Source of the DNA: Lutimonas zeaxanthinifaciens
GTDB lineage: Bacteria > Bacteroidota > Bacteroidia > Flavobacteriales > Flavobacteriaceae
DNA: 64,000 nt
Direction: 5' to 3'
Assembly: GCF_030503675.1 (NCBI RefSeq)
Contig: NZ_CP129964.1
Coordinates: forward strand, 2,852,001-2,916,000
Part shown: piece after piece, positions 52,764 through 62,561 of the stretch
Layout of the letters: each line of letters opens with the position of its first letter
Numbering within the stretch: position 1 is the first letter of the stretch
Notes under the pieces: model-generated
What the model was told of the DNA's origin: nothing
What the model saw: only the letters and a program-made list of their open reading frames with translations
Database searches by the model: none
Made by a program: the position numbers and the translations under genes

Positions 52764-54038
52764 ATGTTATCATTACCCTACATTCGTGAAAACAGAGATT
52801 TGGTCATCAAAGGACTAGGAATTCGTAATATTAAGGATGCTGAGTCACTTGTTGATTCTGTGATAGATGCTGACCAGCTGCGCCGCTCAACACAAGCGGA
52901 ACTGGATGCCGTGCTTGCGGAAAGCAATAAAATTTCAAAGGAAATCGGGAAATTATTTCAATCGGGAGAGGTACAAAAAGCCAATCTTGCCAAAGAAAAA
53001 ACAAGTCAGTTGAAGGACAAATCCAAATCGCTTTCTGAGCAATTGGGTAAACTGGAAACGGAATTGAAGGAAATGCTTTATCAGATTCCTAATGTTCCGA
53101 ATGGTCTTGTTCCAAATGGAAATTCAGAAGAGGATAATGAAGTTGTTTCCCAGGAGGGAGATATTCCTGAACTTCATGCTGAAGCCATGCCGCATTGGGA
53201 ACTATGTAAGAAATACGATATCATTGATTTTGAACTTGGAAATAAAATCACTGGAGCAGGATTCCCCGTATATAAAGGAAAGGGTGCAAAATTACAGCGT
53301 GCGCTGATCACCTATTTTCTGGACAAGAATTCAGAAGCGGGATATACTGAGGTTCAACCTCCTTTATTGATCAATGAAGCTTCTGGTTTAGGGACCGGAC
53401 AACTTCCTGACAAGGAAGGGCAGATGTATCATGTTGGAATTGATAACCTTTATTTGATCCCAACTGCCGAAGTTCCTGTTACCAATCTTTACAGGGATGT
53501 TTTGTTAAAGGAGAGTGATTTTCCTATACTAAATACAGCATACACCCCATGTTTCAGAAGAGAAGCCGGATCTTACGGTGCACATGTAAGAGGATTAAAT
53601 CGTTTGCATCAGTTTGATAAAGTGGAGATTGTAAGAATAGAGCATCCTGAGAATTCGTACCCGGCCCTGGATAAAATGGTTGAGCATGTAAAAGGTATAC
53701 TGCAGGAATTGAAGCTTCCTTACCGAATTTTGCGCCTCTGTGGAGGGGATTTGGGATTCACATCAGCGCTAACATATGATTTTGAAGTTTTTTCAACCGC
53801 TCAAAACAGATGGCTTGAAATCAGCTCAGTGTCTAATTTCGAGACCTTTCAGGCAAATCGATTAAAACTGCGTTTTAAAAATAAAGATGGAAAAAGTCAG
53901 TTGGCTCATACTCTTAATGGAAGCTCACTTGCTTTACCTAGAGTTCTGGCCGGACTTTTAGAGAATTGTCAAACCGAAAATGGTATTGTAATCCCTGAAG
54001 TCTTGAGAAAATATACAGGATTTGACGTGATTGATTAG
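52764..54038 (+). CDS. serS: Seryl-tRNA synthetase
   Basis: SerRS (424 aa), class II. The N-terminal tRNA-binding coiled coil spans about residues 25-105 (with DKSKSLSEQLGKLETELKEM). The catalytic core has motif 2 FRREAGSYGAHVRGLNRLHQF and motif 3 around NGSSLALPRVLAGLLENCQ, plus the serine-pocket TAEVPVTN. The length is normal. It is transcribed from its own promoter. Confidence 0.97.
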   Translation: MLSLPYIRENRDLVIKGLGIRNIKDAESLVDSVIDADQLRRSTQAELDAVLAESNKISKEIGKLFQSGEVQKANLAKEKTSQLKDKSKSLSEQLGKLETELKEMLYQIPNVPNGLVPNGNSEEDNEVVSQEGDIPELHAEAMPHWELCKKYDIIDFELGNKITGAGFPVYKGKGAKLQRALITYFLDKNSEAGYTEVQPPLLINEASGLGTGQLPDKEGQMYHVGIDNLYLIPTAEVPVTNLYRDVLLKESDFPILNTAYTPCFRREAGSYGAHVRGLNRLHQFDKVEIVRIEHPENSYPALDKMVEHVKGILQELKLPYRILRLCGGDLGFTSALTYDFEVFSTAQNRWLEISSVSNFETFQANRLKLRFKNKDGKSQLAHTLNGSSLALPRVLAGLLENCQTENGIVIPEVLRKYTGFDVID

Positions 54039-54069
54039 TCTATTAAATTCTATTTTCTGTATTGACTTA

Positions 54070-54204
54070 CTAAGATGCATCCATCATCTTCTTGTAATGA
54101 TTCATAATTAACAAATCATTCAAGTAATCGTTGATCTGACCATTTTTCATATGGTTCTTTGCACTTTGCTTAGCTCTTTCGTAGAATGTTTTTACTTCGT
54201 TCAT
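54070..54204 (-). CDS. Conserved small protein, 44 aa
   Basis: A short frame from ATG 54204 to TAG 54070 encoding MNEVKTFYERAKQSAKNHM, then KNGQINDYLNDLLIMNHYK, then KMMDAS. It is basic and predicted to be a two-helix protein. The coding pattern looks real (third-position and residue composition are protein-like), and I recall small flavobacterial proteins with the same 'AKQxAxNxMKNGQ' and 'MNxYKxLM' pattern. It is opposite in direction to serS and would be missed by a length cut-off. The function is unknown. Confidence 0.75.
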   Translation of the reverse strand: MNEVKTFYERAKQSAKNHMKNGQINDYLNDLLIMNHYKKMMDAS

Positions 54205-54401
54205 AACTTTAAGATTTTTGTTATTGTTGACTTATACTAGTAAGACTGTTATTTTTAGATAACGTTACATTTTAGAAATTATTTTATTAAAATTTTAACA
54301 TTGTTCAGAATATCAAATAAAAACCATTAAGTTTTTAGCACAACATCAATAATATTACTTTAAATTGCGAATTAAACAATTGGCTTAAACTGACAAGATT
54401 A
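54205..54401. other. AT-rich divergent region between the small gene and the TPR gene
   Basis: 197 bp, very AT-rich, containing a TAACGTTA palindrome near 54259 but no clear exact TAnnTTTG box. It must hold the promoters of the small minus-strand gene and of the TPR gene. No RNA gene is recognised. Confidence 0.4.
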
Positions 54402-56219
54402 ATGAGGAGTATAAAATCCCTTAAAATAAAAGGTATTTTCGTTATTGTGCTGTTGTTCGTCACGCTGCAATCCCTTGCCCAGAGTGCTGAGCTTGCCAAT
54501 TCTTATTATCGTAAAGGAGAATATGAAAAAGCTATTTTATTATACAAACCTCTTCTTGAAGCGAACCCCATCAGGCAGGACTATTTTAAAAACTTGTTGA
54601 CCTGTTATCAGCAGATTGAAGACTTTTCTGAGGCGCAGACTCTGATCCAGAATCAATTGACCCGATTTCCGGAACAGGTGTATCTTTATGTGGAGTTAGG
54701 TTATAATCATCAGCTGAAGGATGAGGAGGATCTGGCAGCTGAATACTACGAAAGAGCCCTTGGTTTTGTAAAAATGAATCCAAGCTACGCATTTATGATC
54801 GGGCGGTCTTTTAGCCAAAATCACTTATTGGACAAAGCACTTGAGACCTATTCAGTGGCCAAAGAACTGAATCCGAAACTCAATACAGAAATTAGCGAAG
54901 CCAGAATTTATGGAGAAAAGGGTGATTTGGAAAAAATGTTCAACCTTTTCCTTGATCTGATCGATAAAAACGAAAACTATTTTTCTACAGTTCAGCGCTA
55001 TAGTGCCAACTTTATAACCAATGACAAAACAGATCCTAACAATGTCCTCTTTAGAAACTTACTTCTTAAAAGGGCCCAGTCAAATCCCAAAGATGCCTGG
55101 AATATCCTGCTAAGCTGGTTGTTCATGCAACAGGAAGATTTTAAAAAAGCCCTGGTTCAGGAAAAGTCTTTATTTAGGCGAAAACCAGGTGATTTAAGCC
55201 GTGTAGCTGAAATAGGATACCTGTCATTTGAATCCGAAGACTATGATACGGCGGGAGATGCATTTACTTTCCTGGTTGATAACAGAAAAAATAATTTGGC
55301 TGATGTACAACCCGTAATGCTTGCTGAACTCTACCTTTTGAAGATTGAAAATCTGAATTTCAACAACAAGAAAGAAAAAGCCTTAATCGAGAAAAAATTT
55401 GAAGAGTTAATAAAGAAATATGGTATTTACAAGGAAACTCTTGAACTACATTTATCTTATGCCGATTTTTTAACCTTTGATCTTGGAAAATCCGAAAAGG
55501 CCATAGACCATCTCGAAGGTATCGCCGGCTCAATTGAATCTCCTTTTAACAAAGGCATCGTTCAAATGAAAATTGCTGATATTTTGGTATTTAGCGATCA
55601 ATTTAACCAGGCATTAATACTGTATACTCAGATTCAGTATGACTTAAAAAACAGCGAATTGGCTCAGGAAGCTCGATTTAAAGTTGCCCGTACTTCCTAC
55701 TTCAAGGGAGATTTTGAATGGGCCCAGAATCAGCTTAAGGTACTCAAGTCATCCACTTCACAACTCATCGCAAATGATGCACTTGAACTTAGCCTAAAGA
55801 TTGGGAACAACCTTGATAAAGATAGTATCAATGAAGGTTTAATACTTTTCGCTAAGGCGGAACTCCTGGGTTTTCAGAAAAAATACCGACAGGCTATCGA
55901 CACTTTAAATATTGTCCTGACAGCGTATAAGGGAAGGCAGATTGAAGATGATGCACTTTATTATCAGGCCATCTGTTTTGAGGCCCTTCAAGAATATCAA
56001 TCTGCAGAAAAAAATCTAATCACTATTCTGGACTTTCACCCTGAAAGCCTTTTGACGGACGACTGTCTTTACAAACTTGGAGTTTTGTACAGGGATCAGA
56101 TGGATAATAATGAAAAAGCCAAAGAAATGTTTGAACGCATCATTTTTGAATTTCCTTCGAGCATTTACCTGGTTGATGCCCGGGCTGCATTCAGGCAGAT
56201 TCGAGGTGATGATATTTGA
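54402..56219 (+). CDS. Tetratricopeptide-repeat protein
   Basis: A 605-residue exported TPR protein. Signal peptide (residues 1-27, ending LAQ) is followed by repeats such as ANSYYRKGEYEKAILLYKPLLEANP at the start and further TPR motifs at about 460-600 (AICFEALQEYQSAEKNLITIL, YKLGVLYRD). It is a probable periplasmic scaffold. The partner is unknown. A gene encoding a DUF4286 protein follows after 85 bp. Confidence 0.85.
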   Translation: MRSIKSLKIKGIFVIVLLFVTLQSLAQSAELANSYYRKGEYEKAILLYKPLLEANPIRQDYFKNLLTCYQQIEDFSEAQTLIQNQLTRFPEQVYLYVELGYNHQLKDEEDLAAEYYERALGFVKMNPSYAFMIGRSFSQNHLLDKALETYSVAKELNPKLNTEISEARIYGEKGDLEKMFNLFLDLIDKNENYFSTVQRYSANFITNDKTDPNNVLFRNLLLKRAQSNPKDAWNILLSWLFMQQEDFKKALVQEKSLFRRKPGDLSRVAEIGYLSFESEDYDTAGDAFTFLVDNRKNNLADVQPVMLAELYLLKIENLNFNNKKEKALIEKKFEELIKKYGIYKETLELHLSYADFLTFDLGKSEKAIDHLEGIAGSIESPFNKGIVQMKIADILVFSDQFNQALILYTQIQYDLKNSELAQEARFKVARTSYFKGDFEWAQNQLKVLKSSTSQLIANDALELSLKIGNNLDKDSINEGLILFAKAELLGFQKKYRQAIDTLNIVLTAYKGRQIEDDALYYQAICFEALQEYQSAEKNLITILDFHPESLLTDDCLYKLGVLYRDQMDNNEKAKEMFERIIFEFPSSIYLVDARAAFRQIRGDDI

Positions 56220-56304
56220 ACCCATGATCAATTGCCTTTTTTAAGCATTAAAAATCAATGATCTGAGTTAAATTAATAATTATACCTTTAAACCAAAATT
56301 TACC

Positions 56305-56622
56305 ATGTATATTTATAATGTTACCATAAATGTTGACGAGAGCATCCATGATGAATGGATGAAATGGATGAGCGATATTCATATCCCGGAGGTCCTGGCC
56401 ACAGGAAAATTTATCAAAGCCTTATTGAGCCAGGTACTGGTAAACGAAGATATGGGCGGGATAACCTATTCTGTTCAATACACATGTAAATCAAGTGATT
56501 TATTAATGAAATACTACGAACAAGATGCCCCAAGGCTCCGAAGCGAACTTCAGAAAAAGTTCCCGGATAAGTTTGGCGCCTTTCGAACCGAATTGAAAAT
56601 TGTAAGAGAGTTTACCAACTAA
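56305..56622 (+). CDS. DUF4286 family protein
   Basis: A 105-residue cytoplasmic protein of the DUF4286 family: [22 protein letters not shown], then [11 protein letters not shown], and [25 protein letters not shown]. It has an alpha/beta barrel-like ferredoxin fold by length. It starts 13 bp before rsmA, and a TAccTTTA sequence at 56284 could be its -7 box. The role is unknown; linkage to rsmA suggests a possible connection with ribosome maturation, which is inference. Confidence 0.82.
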   Translation: MYIYNVTINVDESIHDEWMKWMSDIHIPEVLATGKFIKALLSQVLVNEDMGGITYSVQYTCKSSDLLMKYYEQDAPRLRSELQKKFPDKFGAFRTELKIVREFTN

Positions 56623-56635
56623 TTTTTTTTCAAAT

Positions 56636-57421
56636 ATGAGTGTAAGAGCGAAAAAACATCTCGGTCAGCATTTTCTTAAAGATGAATCGATTGCTTCTAA
56701 AATAGCCGATACCCTTACACTTGAAGGTTATGACCATATTCTTGAAATTGGTCCGGGTATGGGTGTACTGACCAAATATCTTTTGAAAAAGAACAAGAAT
56801 ATCTGGGTAATAGAAATAGATACTGAATCTATCGATTATTTAAAATCACACTATTTACATCTAACCGACAGGATCATAGAGGGGGATTTTTTAAAAATGG
56901 ATCTCAGAAAATACTTTGGTGATGAACCATTGGCCATCACCGGTAATTTCCCTTATAACATCTCTTCTCAGATAGTTTTTAAGGCTATTGAATTAAGGGA
57001 TCAGATACCTGAATTTACAGGCATGTTTCAGAAGGAAGTGGCTCAACGAATTACAGCCGGCCCTGGAAGTAAAATCTATGGTATACTCTCGGTTTTAACA
57101 CAAGCATTCTATGACACAGAATATTTATTCACTGTACCTCCATCTGTTTTTAATCCCCCGCCAAAGGTTGATTCGGGAGTTTTAAGGCTGAAAAGAAAAG
57201 CAGATTACTCGCTTCCGGTAGAAACCTCATTCTTTTTTAAAGTAGTAAAGACCGCGTTTAATCAGCGAAGAAAAACTCTTAGAAACAGCTTAAAATCGTT
57301 GCAAATTTCGGATAACTTAAAGGAAGATGCTATATTTGCTCTAAGACCTGAACAATTGAGTGTTCAGCAATTTGTGAAATTAACAAAAAGCCTAGCTGAA
57401 GATGGCAGCCGAAGTGACTAA
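56636..57421 (+). CDS. rsmA: 16S rRNA (adenine1518/1519-N6)-dimethyltransferase
   Basis: RsmA/KsgA (261 aa) methylates two adjacent adenines in helix 45 of 16S rRNA. The SAM motif [14 protein letters not shown] and the target-base motif [13 protein letters not shown] are present, together with [18 protein letters not shown] near the C-terminus. It overlaps mgtE by 20 bp, so the two are translationally coupled. Confidence 0.97.
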   Translation: MSVRAKKHLGQHFLKDESIASKIADTLTLEGYDHILEIGPGMGVLTKYLLKKNKNIWVIEIDTESIDYLKSHYLHLTDRIIEGDFLKMDLRKYFGDEPLAITGNFPYNISSQIVFKAIELRDQIPEFTGMFQKEVAQRITAGPGSKIYGILSVLTQAFYDTEYLFTVPPSVFNPPPKVDSGVLRLKRKADYSLPVETSFFFKVVKTAFNQRRKTLRNSLKSLQISDNLKEDAIFALRPEQLSVQQFVKLTKSLAEDGSRSD

Positions 57422-58751
57422 AGAATTTTTAGAGGAAATTAAACAGCTCATTTCAGCTAATGATGAGAAGGCTCTGTTGAATTTACTTTCCGAAGAGCAT
57501 CCAGCGGATATTGCAGAAATCATTGATGAGCTCGATTTAGACAATGCTACATATCTATTCAAATTACTCGATAGTGAACAAACGGCAGAAGCTTTACTTG
57601 AAATCCACGAAGACGATCGGGAAAAAATATTGAAAAACCTTTCTGCTGAGGAAATTGCAGACGAGATCGATGAAATGGATACCGATGATGCCGTTGACAT
57701 CATTCAGGAATTGCCTGTAGAACGAGTCGAAAAAGTAATTTCAGAAATTGAAGATGATTCGCATGCCAAGGATATTGTAGAACTTTTAAATTATGAAGAA
57801 GGAACTGCCGGCAGTCTGATGGCGAAAGAACTCGTAAAGGTCAAGGAAACATGGATGGTACCTACCTGTGTGAGAAAGATGCGATCTCAGGCACAGGAAG
57901 TTACGCGTGTTCATTCAATCTATGTTGTTGACAAGGAGAATCGCCTTATAGGAAGGTTATCTTTAAAGGATCTTCTTGTGGCTTCCCCAAAAGACAGGGT
58001 ATCCGATATTTATATTCCAAAGGTGGATTCGGTTCACGTAAGCGATAAAGGTGAAGATGTGGCCCTGCTCATGCAAAAGTATGATTTGGAGGCTATTCCG
58101 GTAGTCGATGATGACAACACCCTGATTGGTCGAATTACGATAGATGACATCGTGGATCTCATTAAAGAAGAGGCAGAAAAGGATTATCAAATGGCGGCCG
58201 GTATTACGGAAGACATTGATGCCGATGACAGCATACTGGATAAGACAAAGGCCAGGCTACCCTGGCTTATCCTGGGCCTTGTTGGCGGATTGGCAGCAGC
58301 CTCCATCATGGGTGGTTTTGAGGAAGCGCTAACCAACTTTCCTGAGCTATTCTATTTTACACCACTAATAGCGGCCATGGCCGGAAATGTAGGTGTACAG
58401 TCCTCTGCTATTATCGTTCAGGGTCTCGCAAATAACAATATCAAAGGGAGTATGATCAACAGAATGTTTAAAGAGATTGGCCTGAGCATAATCAACGGTG
58501 TGCTGCTGGCTGCCTTGATCTTTGTATTTGGCTTTTTTCTAAATTACAGCACCAACATCAGTGTTACGATCTCGATCTCGCTGATCATGGTCATTATACT
58601 TGCTTCTTTAATAGGGACCTTTGTACCATTGATATTAGATAAAAACGGTATTGACCCTGCTGTTGCCACTGGCCCTTTTATTACAACCAGCAATGATATT
58701 TTTGGCATATTTATCTTTTTTTACATCGCGAAACTCATACTGGGATTTTAA
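57402..58751 (+). CDS. mgtE: Magnesium transporter MgtE
   Basis: MgtE (449 aa). The cytoplasmic N-domain (residues 1-130, [13 protein letters not shown] repeats) and a CBS pair (about 135-255) act as magnesium sensor; five membrane helices (about 285-449) form the channel, with [15 protein letters not shown] and the DP-containing C-terminal segment. The ATG lies within the 3' end of rsmA (20-bp overlap). The CBS-based sensor closes the pore when cytoplasmic Mg2+ is high. Confidence 0.95.
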   Translation: MAAEVTKEFLEEIKQLISANDEKALLNLLSEEHPADIAEIIDELDLDNATYLFKLLDSEQTAEALLEIHEDDREKILKNLSAEEIADEIDEMDTDDAVDIIQELPVERVEKVISEIEDDSHAKDIVELLNYEEGTAGSLMAKELVKVKETWMVPTCVRKMRSQAQEVTRVHSIYVVDKENRLIGRLSLKDLLVASPKDRVSDIYIPKVDSVHVSDKGEDVALLMQKYDLEAIPVVDDDNTLIGRITIDDIVDLIKEEAEKDYQMAAGITEDIDADDSILDKTKARLPWLILGLVGGLAAASIMGGFEEALTNFPELFYFTPLIAAMAGNVGVQSSAIIVQGLANNNIKGSMINRMFKEIGLSIINGVLLAALIFVFGFFLNYSTNISVTISISLIMVIILASLIGTFVPLILDKNGIDPAVATGPFITTSNDIFGIFIFFYIAKLILGF

Positions 58752-58818
58752 CTTTTTATATCCTTCTTGAAGCTCTGCAACTTTATTTTTTTTAGCTTTT
58801 TTAATGAGCAATTTTGCT

Positions 58819-58826
58819 TAATTTTG
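58819..58826 (+). promoter_or_regulatory. -7 box of the glnS promoter
   Basis: TAATTTTG, an exact match, ends 19 bp before the glnS ATG at 58846. Confidence 0.55.
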
Positions 58827-58845
58827 CCATTCTATAATTGATCCT

Positions 58846-60534
58846 ATGTCAGAAACAAAAAAGTCACTCAATTTTTTAGAGCAAATTATCGAAGAGGATC
58901 TGGCTCATGGCCTTGATCGCTCAAAACTGAAATTCAGGTTTCCTCCTGAACCAAACGGATATCTGCACATCGGACATGCTGCTTCAATTTGTCTGAACTT
59001 TGGACTTGGGCTGAAATACAATGCTCCTGTAAACCTCCGTTTTGACGATACGAATCCTGAAAAGGAAGAGCAGGAGTATGTCGATGCAATTAAAAGAGAT
59101 ATTGAATGGCTGGGTTTTCAATGGGAAGAAGTTTTGTTTTCTTCTGATTATTTTCAACAGCTCTATGACTGGGCGGTGGTTATGATTAAAGAGGGATACG
59201 CCTATGTGGACGATCAGACCTCTGATGAGATTGCTGAACAAAAGGGAACACCAACCAAAGCAGGTAGCGATAGTCCCTACAGAAACAGATCTGTTTCTGA
59301 AAATCTTGATTTATTCGAGAAAATGAAACAAGGTGAATTTGAAGAAGGAACCCATGTTTTAAGAGCCAAAATCGATATGTCTTCACCGAATATGCTGATG
59401 AGGGACCCGGTCATGTATCGAATTCTTAAAAGAGCGCATCACAGAACCGCCGAAACCTGGAAAATATACCCTATGTATGACTGGACTCATGGGGAATCCG
59501 ATTATATTGAGCAAATTTCACATTCGTTGTGTACCCTGGAGTTCAAACATCACAGGGAATTATATGACTGGTTCCTTGACCGAGTCTATGACCCTGAAAA
59601 ACTCAGACCGAAACAAAGAGAATTTGCGCGAAGAAACCTGAGTTATACGGTTATGAGCAAGAGAAAATTGCTGCAGTTGGTAGAAGAAGGCCACGTCAAT
59701 GGCTGGGACGATCCTCGTATGCCTACCATTTCGGGATTAAGAAGACGCGGGTATACACCAAAATCAATAAGAGATTTTAGTGAAACTGCGGGGATAGCAA
59801 AAAGGGACAATGTTACGGATCTGGCATTACTGGAGTTTCATATCCGGGCTGAATTGAACAAAACTGCTCCACGGGTAATGGCGGTTCTTGACCCTGTCAA
59901 ACTTGTCATCACAAATTATCCGGAAGGAAAGGAAGAGATGCTAACTGCAGAAAACAATCCGGAAGATGAAGAAGCAGGATTTAGAACGGTTCCCTTTTCA
60001 AGGGAGTTGTATATTGAAAGAGAAGACTTCAGGGAAGTGGCCAACAAAAAATTCTTTCGCTTAAAATTAGGGAAAGAAGTACGATTAAAAAATGCCTATA
60101 TCATTCAGGCGAATTCAGTAGTCAAAAATGATGAGGGCGAAATAACCGAAATTCATTGTACCTATGACCCCGATTCCAAAAGCGGCAGTGGAACTGAGGC
60201 GAGTATGAGAAAAGTTAAAGGAACAATTCACTGGGTTTCCATCGAGCATGCCCTGAATGCCGAAGTAAGACTTTATGACAGATTATTTACGGATGAAGCC
60301 CCTGACTCACACAAGGATAAGGATTTCAAGGAGTTCATAAATCCTGATTCATTGAAGTTGATTAAAAATGCCTATGTAGAACCAAGTCTGGCAACGGTCT
60401 CTTCTGGAGATAATTTTCAATTTCAGCGACTCGGTTATTTCAATGTGGACCCTGATTCAACTAATGACAAACTGGTATTTAACAGAACGGTTGCCTTAAG
60501 GGATTCATGGGCTAAAATTCAGCAGAAAAAATAA
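58846..60534 (+). CDS. glnS: Glutaminyl-tRNA synthetase
   Basis: GlnRS (562 aa), class I. The HIGH motif is [13 protein letters not shown] (about residues 32-45), the second motif is the GlnRS-type VMSKRKL (about 273), and [22 protein letters not shown] marks the acceptor site. C-terminal beta-barrel domains for anticodon binding span about 345-562. The presence of GlnRS means that Gln-tRNA is charged directly. Confidence 0.97.
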   Translation: MSETKKSLNFLEQIIEEDLAHGLDRSKLKFRFPPEPNGYLHIGHAASICLNFGLGLKYNAPVNLRFDDTNPEKEEQEYVDAIKRDIEWLGFQWEEVLFSSDYFQQLYDWAVVMIKEGYAYVDDQTSDEIAEQKGTPTKAGSDSPYRNRSVSENLDLFEKMKQGEFEEGTHVLRAKIDMSSPNMLMRDPVMYRILKRAHHRTAETWKIYPMYDWTHGESDYIEQISHSLCTLEFKHHRELYDWFLDRVYDPEKLRPKQREFARRNLSYTVMSKRKLLQLVEEGHVNGWDDPRMPTISGLRRRGYTPKSIRDFSETAGIAKRDNVTDLALLEFHIRAELNKTAPRVMAVLDPVKLVITNYPEGKEEMLTAENNPEDEEAGFRTVPFSRELYIEREDFREVANKKFFRLKLGKEVRLKNAYIIQANSVVKNDEGEITEIHCTYDPDSKSGSGTEASMRKVKGTIHWVSIEHALNAEVRLYDRLFTDEAPDSHKDKDFKEFINPDSLKLIKNAYVEPSLATVSSGDNFQFQRLGYFNVDPDSTNDKLVFNRTVALRDSWAKIQQKK

Positions 60535-60561
60535 TTTTATTTATTGTAAATTGTTCACCTC

Positions 60562-61539
60562 TTGAAAACTGTTGAACAAATAAAACTTCCCATTCTAAAG
60601 GAAATGGAATTCTTTGAAACAAAATTCAAAGCCTCCATGATCTCGAATGTGTCGCTACTCAACAGAATAACCCATTATATTGTACGAAGAAAGGGAAAAC
60701 AAATGCGTCCCATGTTTGTTTTTCTGGTGGCAAAAATGGTATCGAACGGCCAGTTTAAAGAGCGTACATACAGGGGTGCCTCAATTATCGAACTCATTCA
60801 TACAGCAACTCTCGTTCATGACGATGTGGTTGATGACAGTAACAGAAGAAGAGGTTTTTTTTCATTGAATGCTTTATGGAAAAATAAAATTGCGGTGCTT
60901 GTAGGGGATTATCTTTTATCAAAGGGCCTTTTGCTTTCTATTGACAATGATGATTTCGATATTCTCAAGCATATTTCAATTGCGGTAAGGGAGATGAGTG
61001 AAGGTGAATTACTCCAAATCGAAAAAGCCAGACAACTCGATATTACAGAAGAAGTATATTTTGATATTATCAGAAAAAAAACAGCTACCCTTATCGCCGC
61101 ATGTACAGCAATTGGAGCCACTTCGGTCGATGCTGAAAAAGAAGAAATAGAAAGGATGCGAAAATTTGGTGAACTGATTGGTATTTCCTTTCAGATCAAG
61201 GATGACCTTTTTGATTATACGGATGAAAAAATAGGAAAACCCACCGGTATAGACATCAAGGAACAAAAAATGACCCTTCCACTGATCTATACCCTTAACA
61301 ACTCCTCCAAAAAAGAAAGAAAATGGCTGATTAATTCTGTAAAAAAGCACAATAAGGATAAAACCAGAGTGAAGGAGGTCATTGAATTTGTTAAACAAAA
61401 CGGCGGTATAGAGTATACGATAAAAAAAATGAAGGAATACCAGGAGGCTGCAATTGACATTTTAGAAACTTACCCGTCTTCTCCCTATAAGGAATCTCTG
61501 CTTACCATGGTGAACTATGTTATTGACCGAGAAAAATAA
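60562..61539 (+). CDS. Polyprenyl diphosphate synthase (trans-type)
   Basis: A 325-residue trans-polyprenyl synthase, probably making the side chain of menaquinone. The first Asp-rich motif is DDVVDD, and the second is KDDLFDYTDE; GKQMRPMFVFL and GDYLLSKGL are typical. The start is TTG at 60562 (LKTVEQIK), because the first ATG would remove 14 conserved residues. The chain length cannot be told from sequence alone. Confidence 0.93.
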   Translation: MKTVEQIKLPILKEMEFFETKFKASMISNVSLLNRITHYIVRRKGKQMRPMFVFLVAKMVSNGQFKERTYRGASIIELIHTATLVHDDVVDDSNRRRGFFSLNALWKNKIAVLVGDYLLSKGLLLSIDNDDFDILKHISIAVREMSEGELLQIEKARQLDITEEVYFDIIRKKTATLIAACTAIGATSVDAEKEEIERMRKFGELIGISFQIKDDLFDYTDEKIGKPTGIDIKEQKMTLPLIYTLNNSSKKERKWLINSVKKHNKDKTRVKEVIEFVKQNGGIEYTIKKMKEYQEAAIDILETYPSSPYKESLLTMVNYVIDREK

Positions 61540-61595
61540 CTTTAACATTTCATGGCATAACTTTTGAAGTTTAACATGCTAAAGCAGATCAACTT

Positions 61596-62561
61596 ATGAA
61601 AAAAATCTTACTCCTTTTTTTACTAACTTTTCTTTGGTCCTGCAACAGCGATTATGATTTTGAATTAGGTGAACGTCAAAGTGGTGTAAAATACACCCAG
61701 GATGACGAAGGAGATCCGGTCATTGAAAATGCCGACACTCCCGAACAAAGAGAACTGTTCACTTTTGGCGCAGAAGGAGGATTTTGCTATGGGTACAGCA
61801 CACCTGAGGCAGAAGTTGCCGTAATAGATATAGATATCGACTTTCCTGAAGCATATGATTTATCAGAATATTTACCTGAAGTAAGGTCGCAGGGGAAACA
61901 AGGTTCTTGTGTGGCATGGGCAGCAGGTTATTATCTAAAAAGTTTCCAGGAAAACTATGAAGACTCTCAAAACGGAATATTGACCAATGGCAATGAAATG
62001 AGCCCGGCTTTTATTTACAATCAGATAAAGACTGCGGGTTGTGATGGAGGCTCTGTCTTACAGAGGGCTTTGGATACAATTGTTAGCCAGGGAATTATTG
62101 AATGGGCACAAATGCCTTATAATGAAAATGAGTGTTCCACACAGCCCGAGGATTTTCAGATTACCCTTGCCGGGGTGAATAAAATTGAGAATTACTTTTA
62201 TCTGGATACCGTATCCATTCTTGAACAGACTAAAGCAGCTTTATTGAACCAGCAGCCTGTAGTTATTGCAGTAACCGTGGATCGAAGTTATTTTGGAGCC
62301 AGAGATGCAAACGGACAATATGTCTACCGTAAATATAAAGAAGGCGTTGGAGGACATGCCATGCTGGTTGTGGGATACAATGACCAGATGAATGCGTTCA
62401 AAGTAGTTAATTCCTGGGGTAAAAACTGGGGGAATGACGGCTTCTTATGGATCGATTATAAGGCCTGGGAACAAGCCGGAGATACTGAAGGGGACTTTGG
62501 AATATTGTGCGAAGCCTGGATCACCAATGACGTGGTTATCACTTTGCCCGATGCACCTTAA
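61596..62561 (+). CDS. Papain-family (C1) cysteine peptidase lipoprotein
   Basis: A 321-residue lipoprotein (lipobox WSC near residue 16). The catalytic triad of papain-like enzymes is present: Gln and Cys in GKQGSCVAWA (Cys about 104), His in GGHAMLVVGY (about 252) and Asn in NSWGKNWGNDGF (about 271). A long acidic N-terminal linker precedes the domain. Its stop codon overlaps the stop of the convergent GH3-family gene by 4 bp. The protein is probably an envelope-anchored protease of unknown target. Confidence 0.9.
   Translation: MKKILLLFLLTFLWSCNSDYDFELGERQSGVKYTQDDEGDPVIENADTPEQRELFTFGAEGGFCYGYSTPEAEVAVIDIDIDFPEAYDLSEYLPEVRSQGKQGSCVAWAAGYYLKSFQENYEDSQNGILTNGNEMSPAFIYNQIKTAGCDGGSVLQRALDTIVSQGIIEWAQMPYNENECSTQPEDFQITLAGVNKIENYFYLDTVSILEQTKAALLNQQPVVIAVTVDRSYFGARDANGQYVYRKYKEGVGGHAMLVVGYNDQMNAFKVVNSWGKNWGNDGFLWIDYKAWEQAGDTEGDFGILCEAWITNDVVITLPDAP

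Noticed and set aside
54259-54266. TAACGTTA palindrome upstream of the TPR gene.
   Set aside because: An 8-bp AT-rich palindrome is expected by chance in this composition; no second copy seen.
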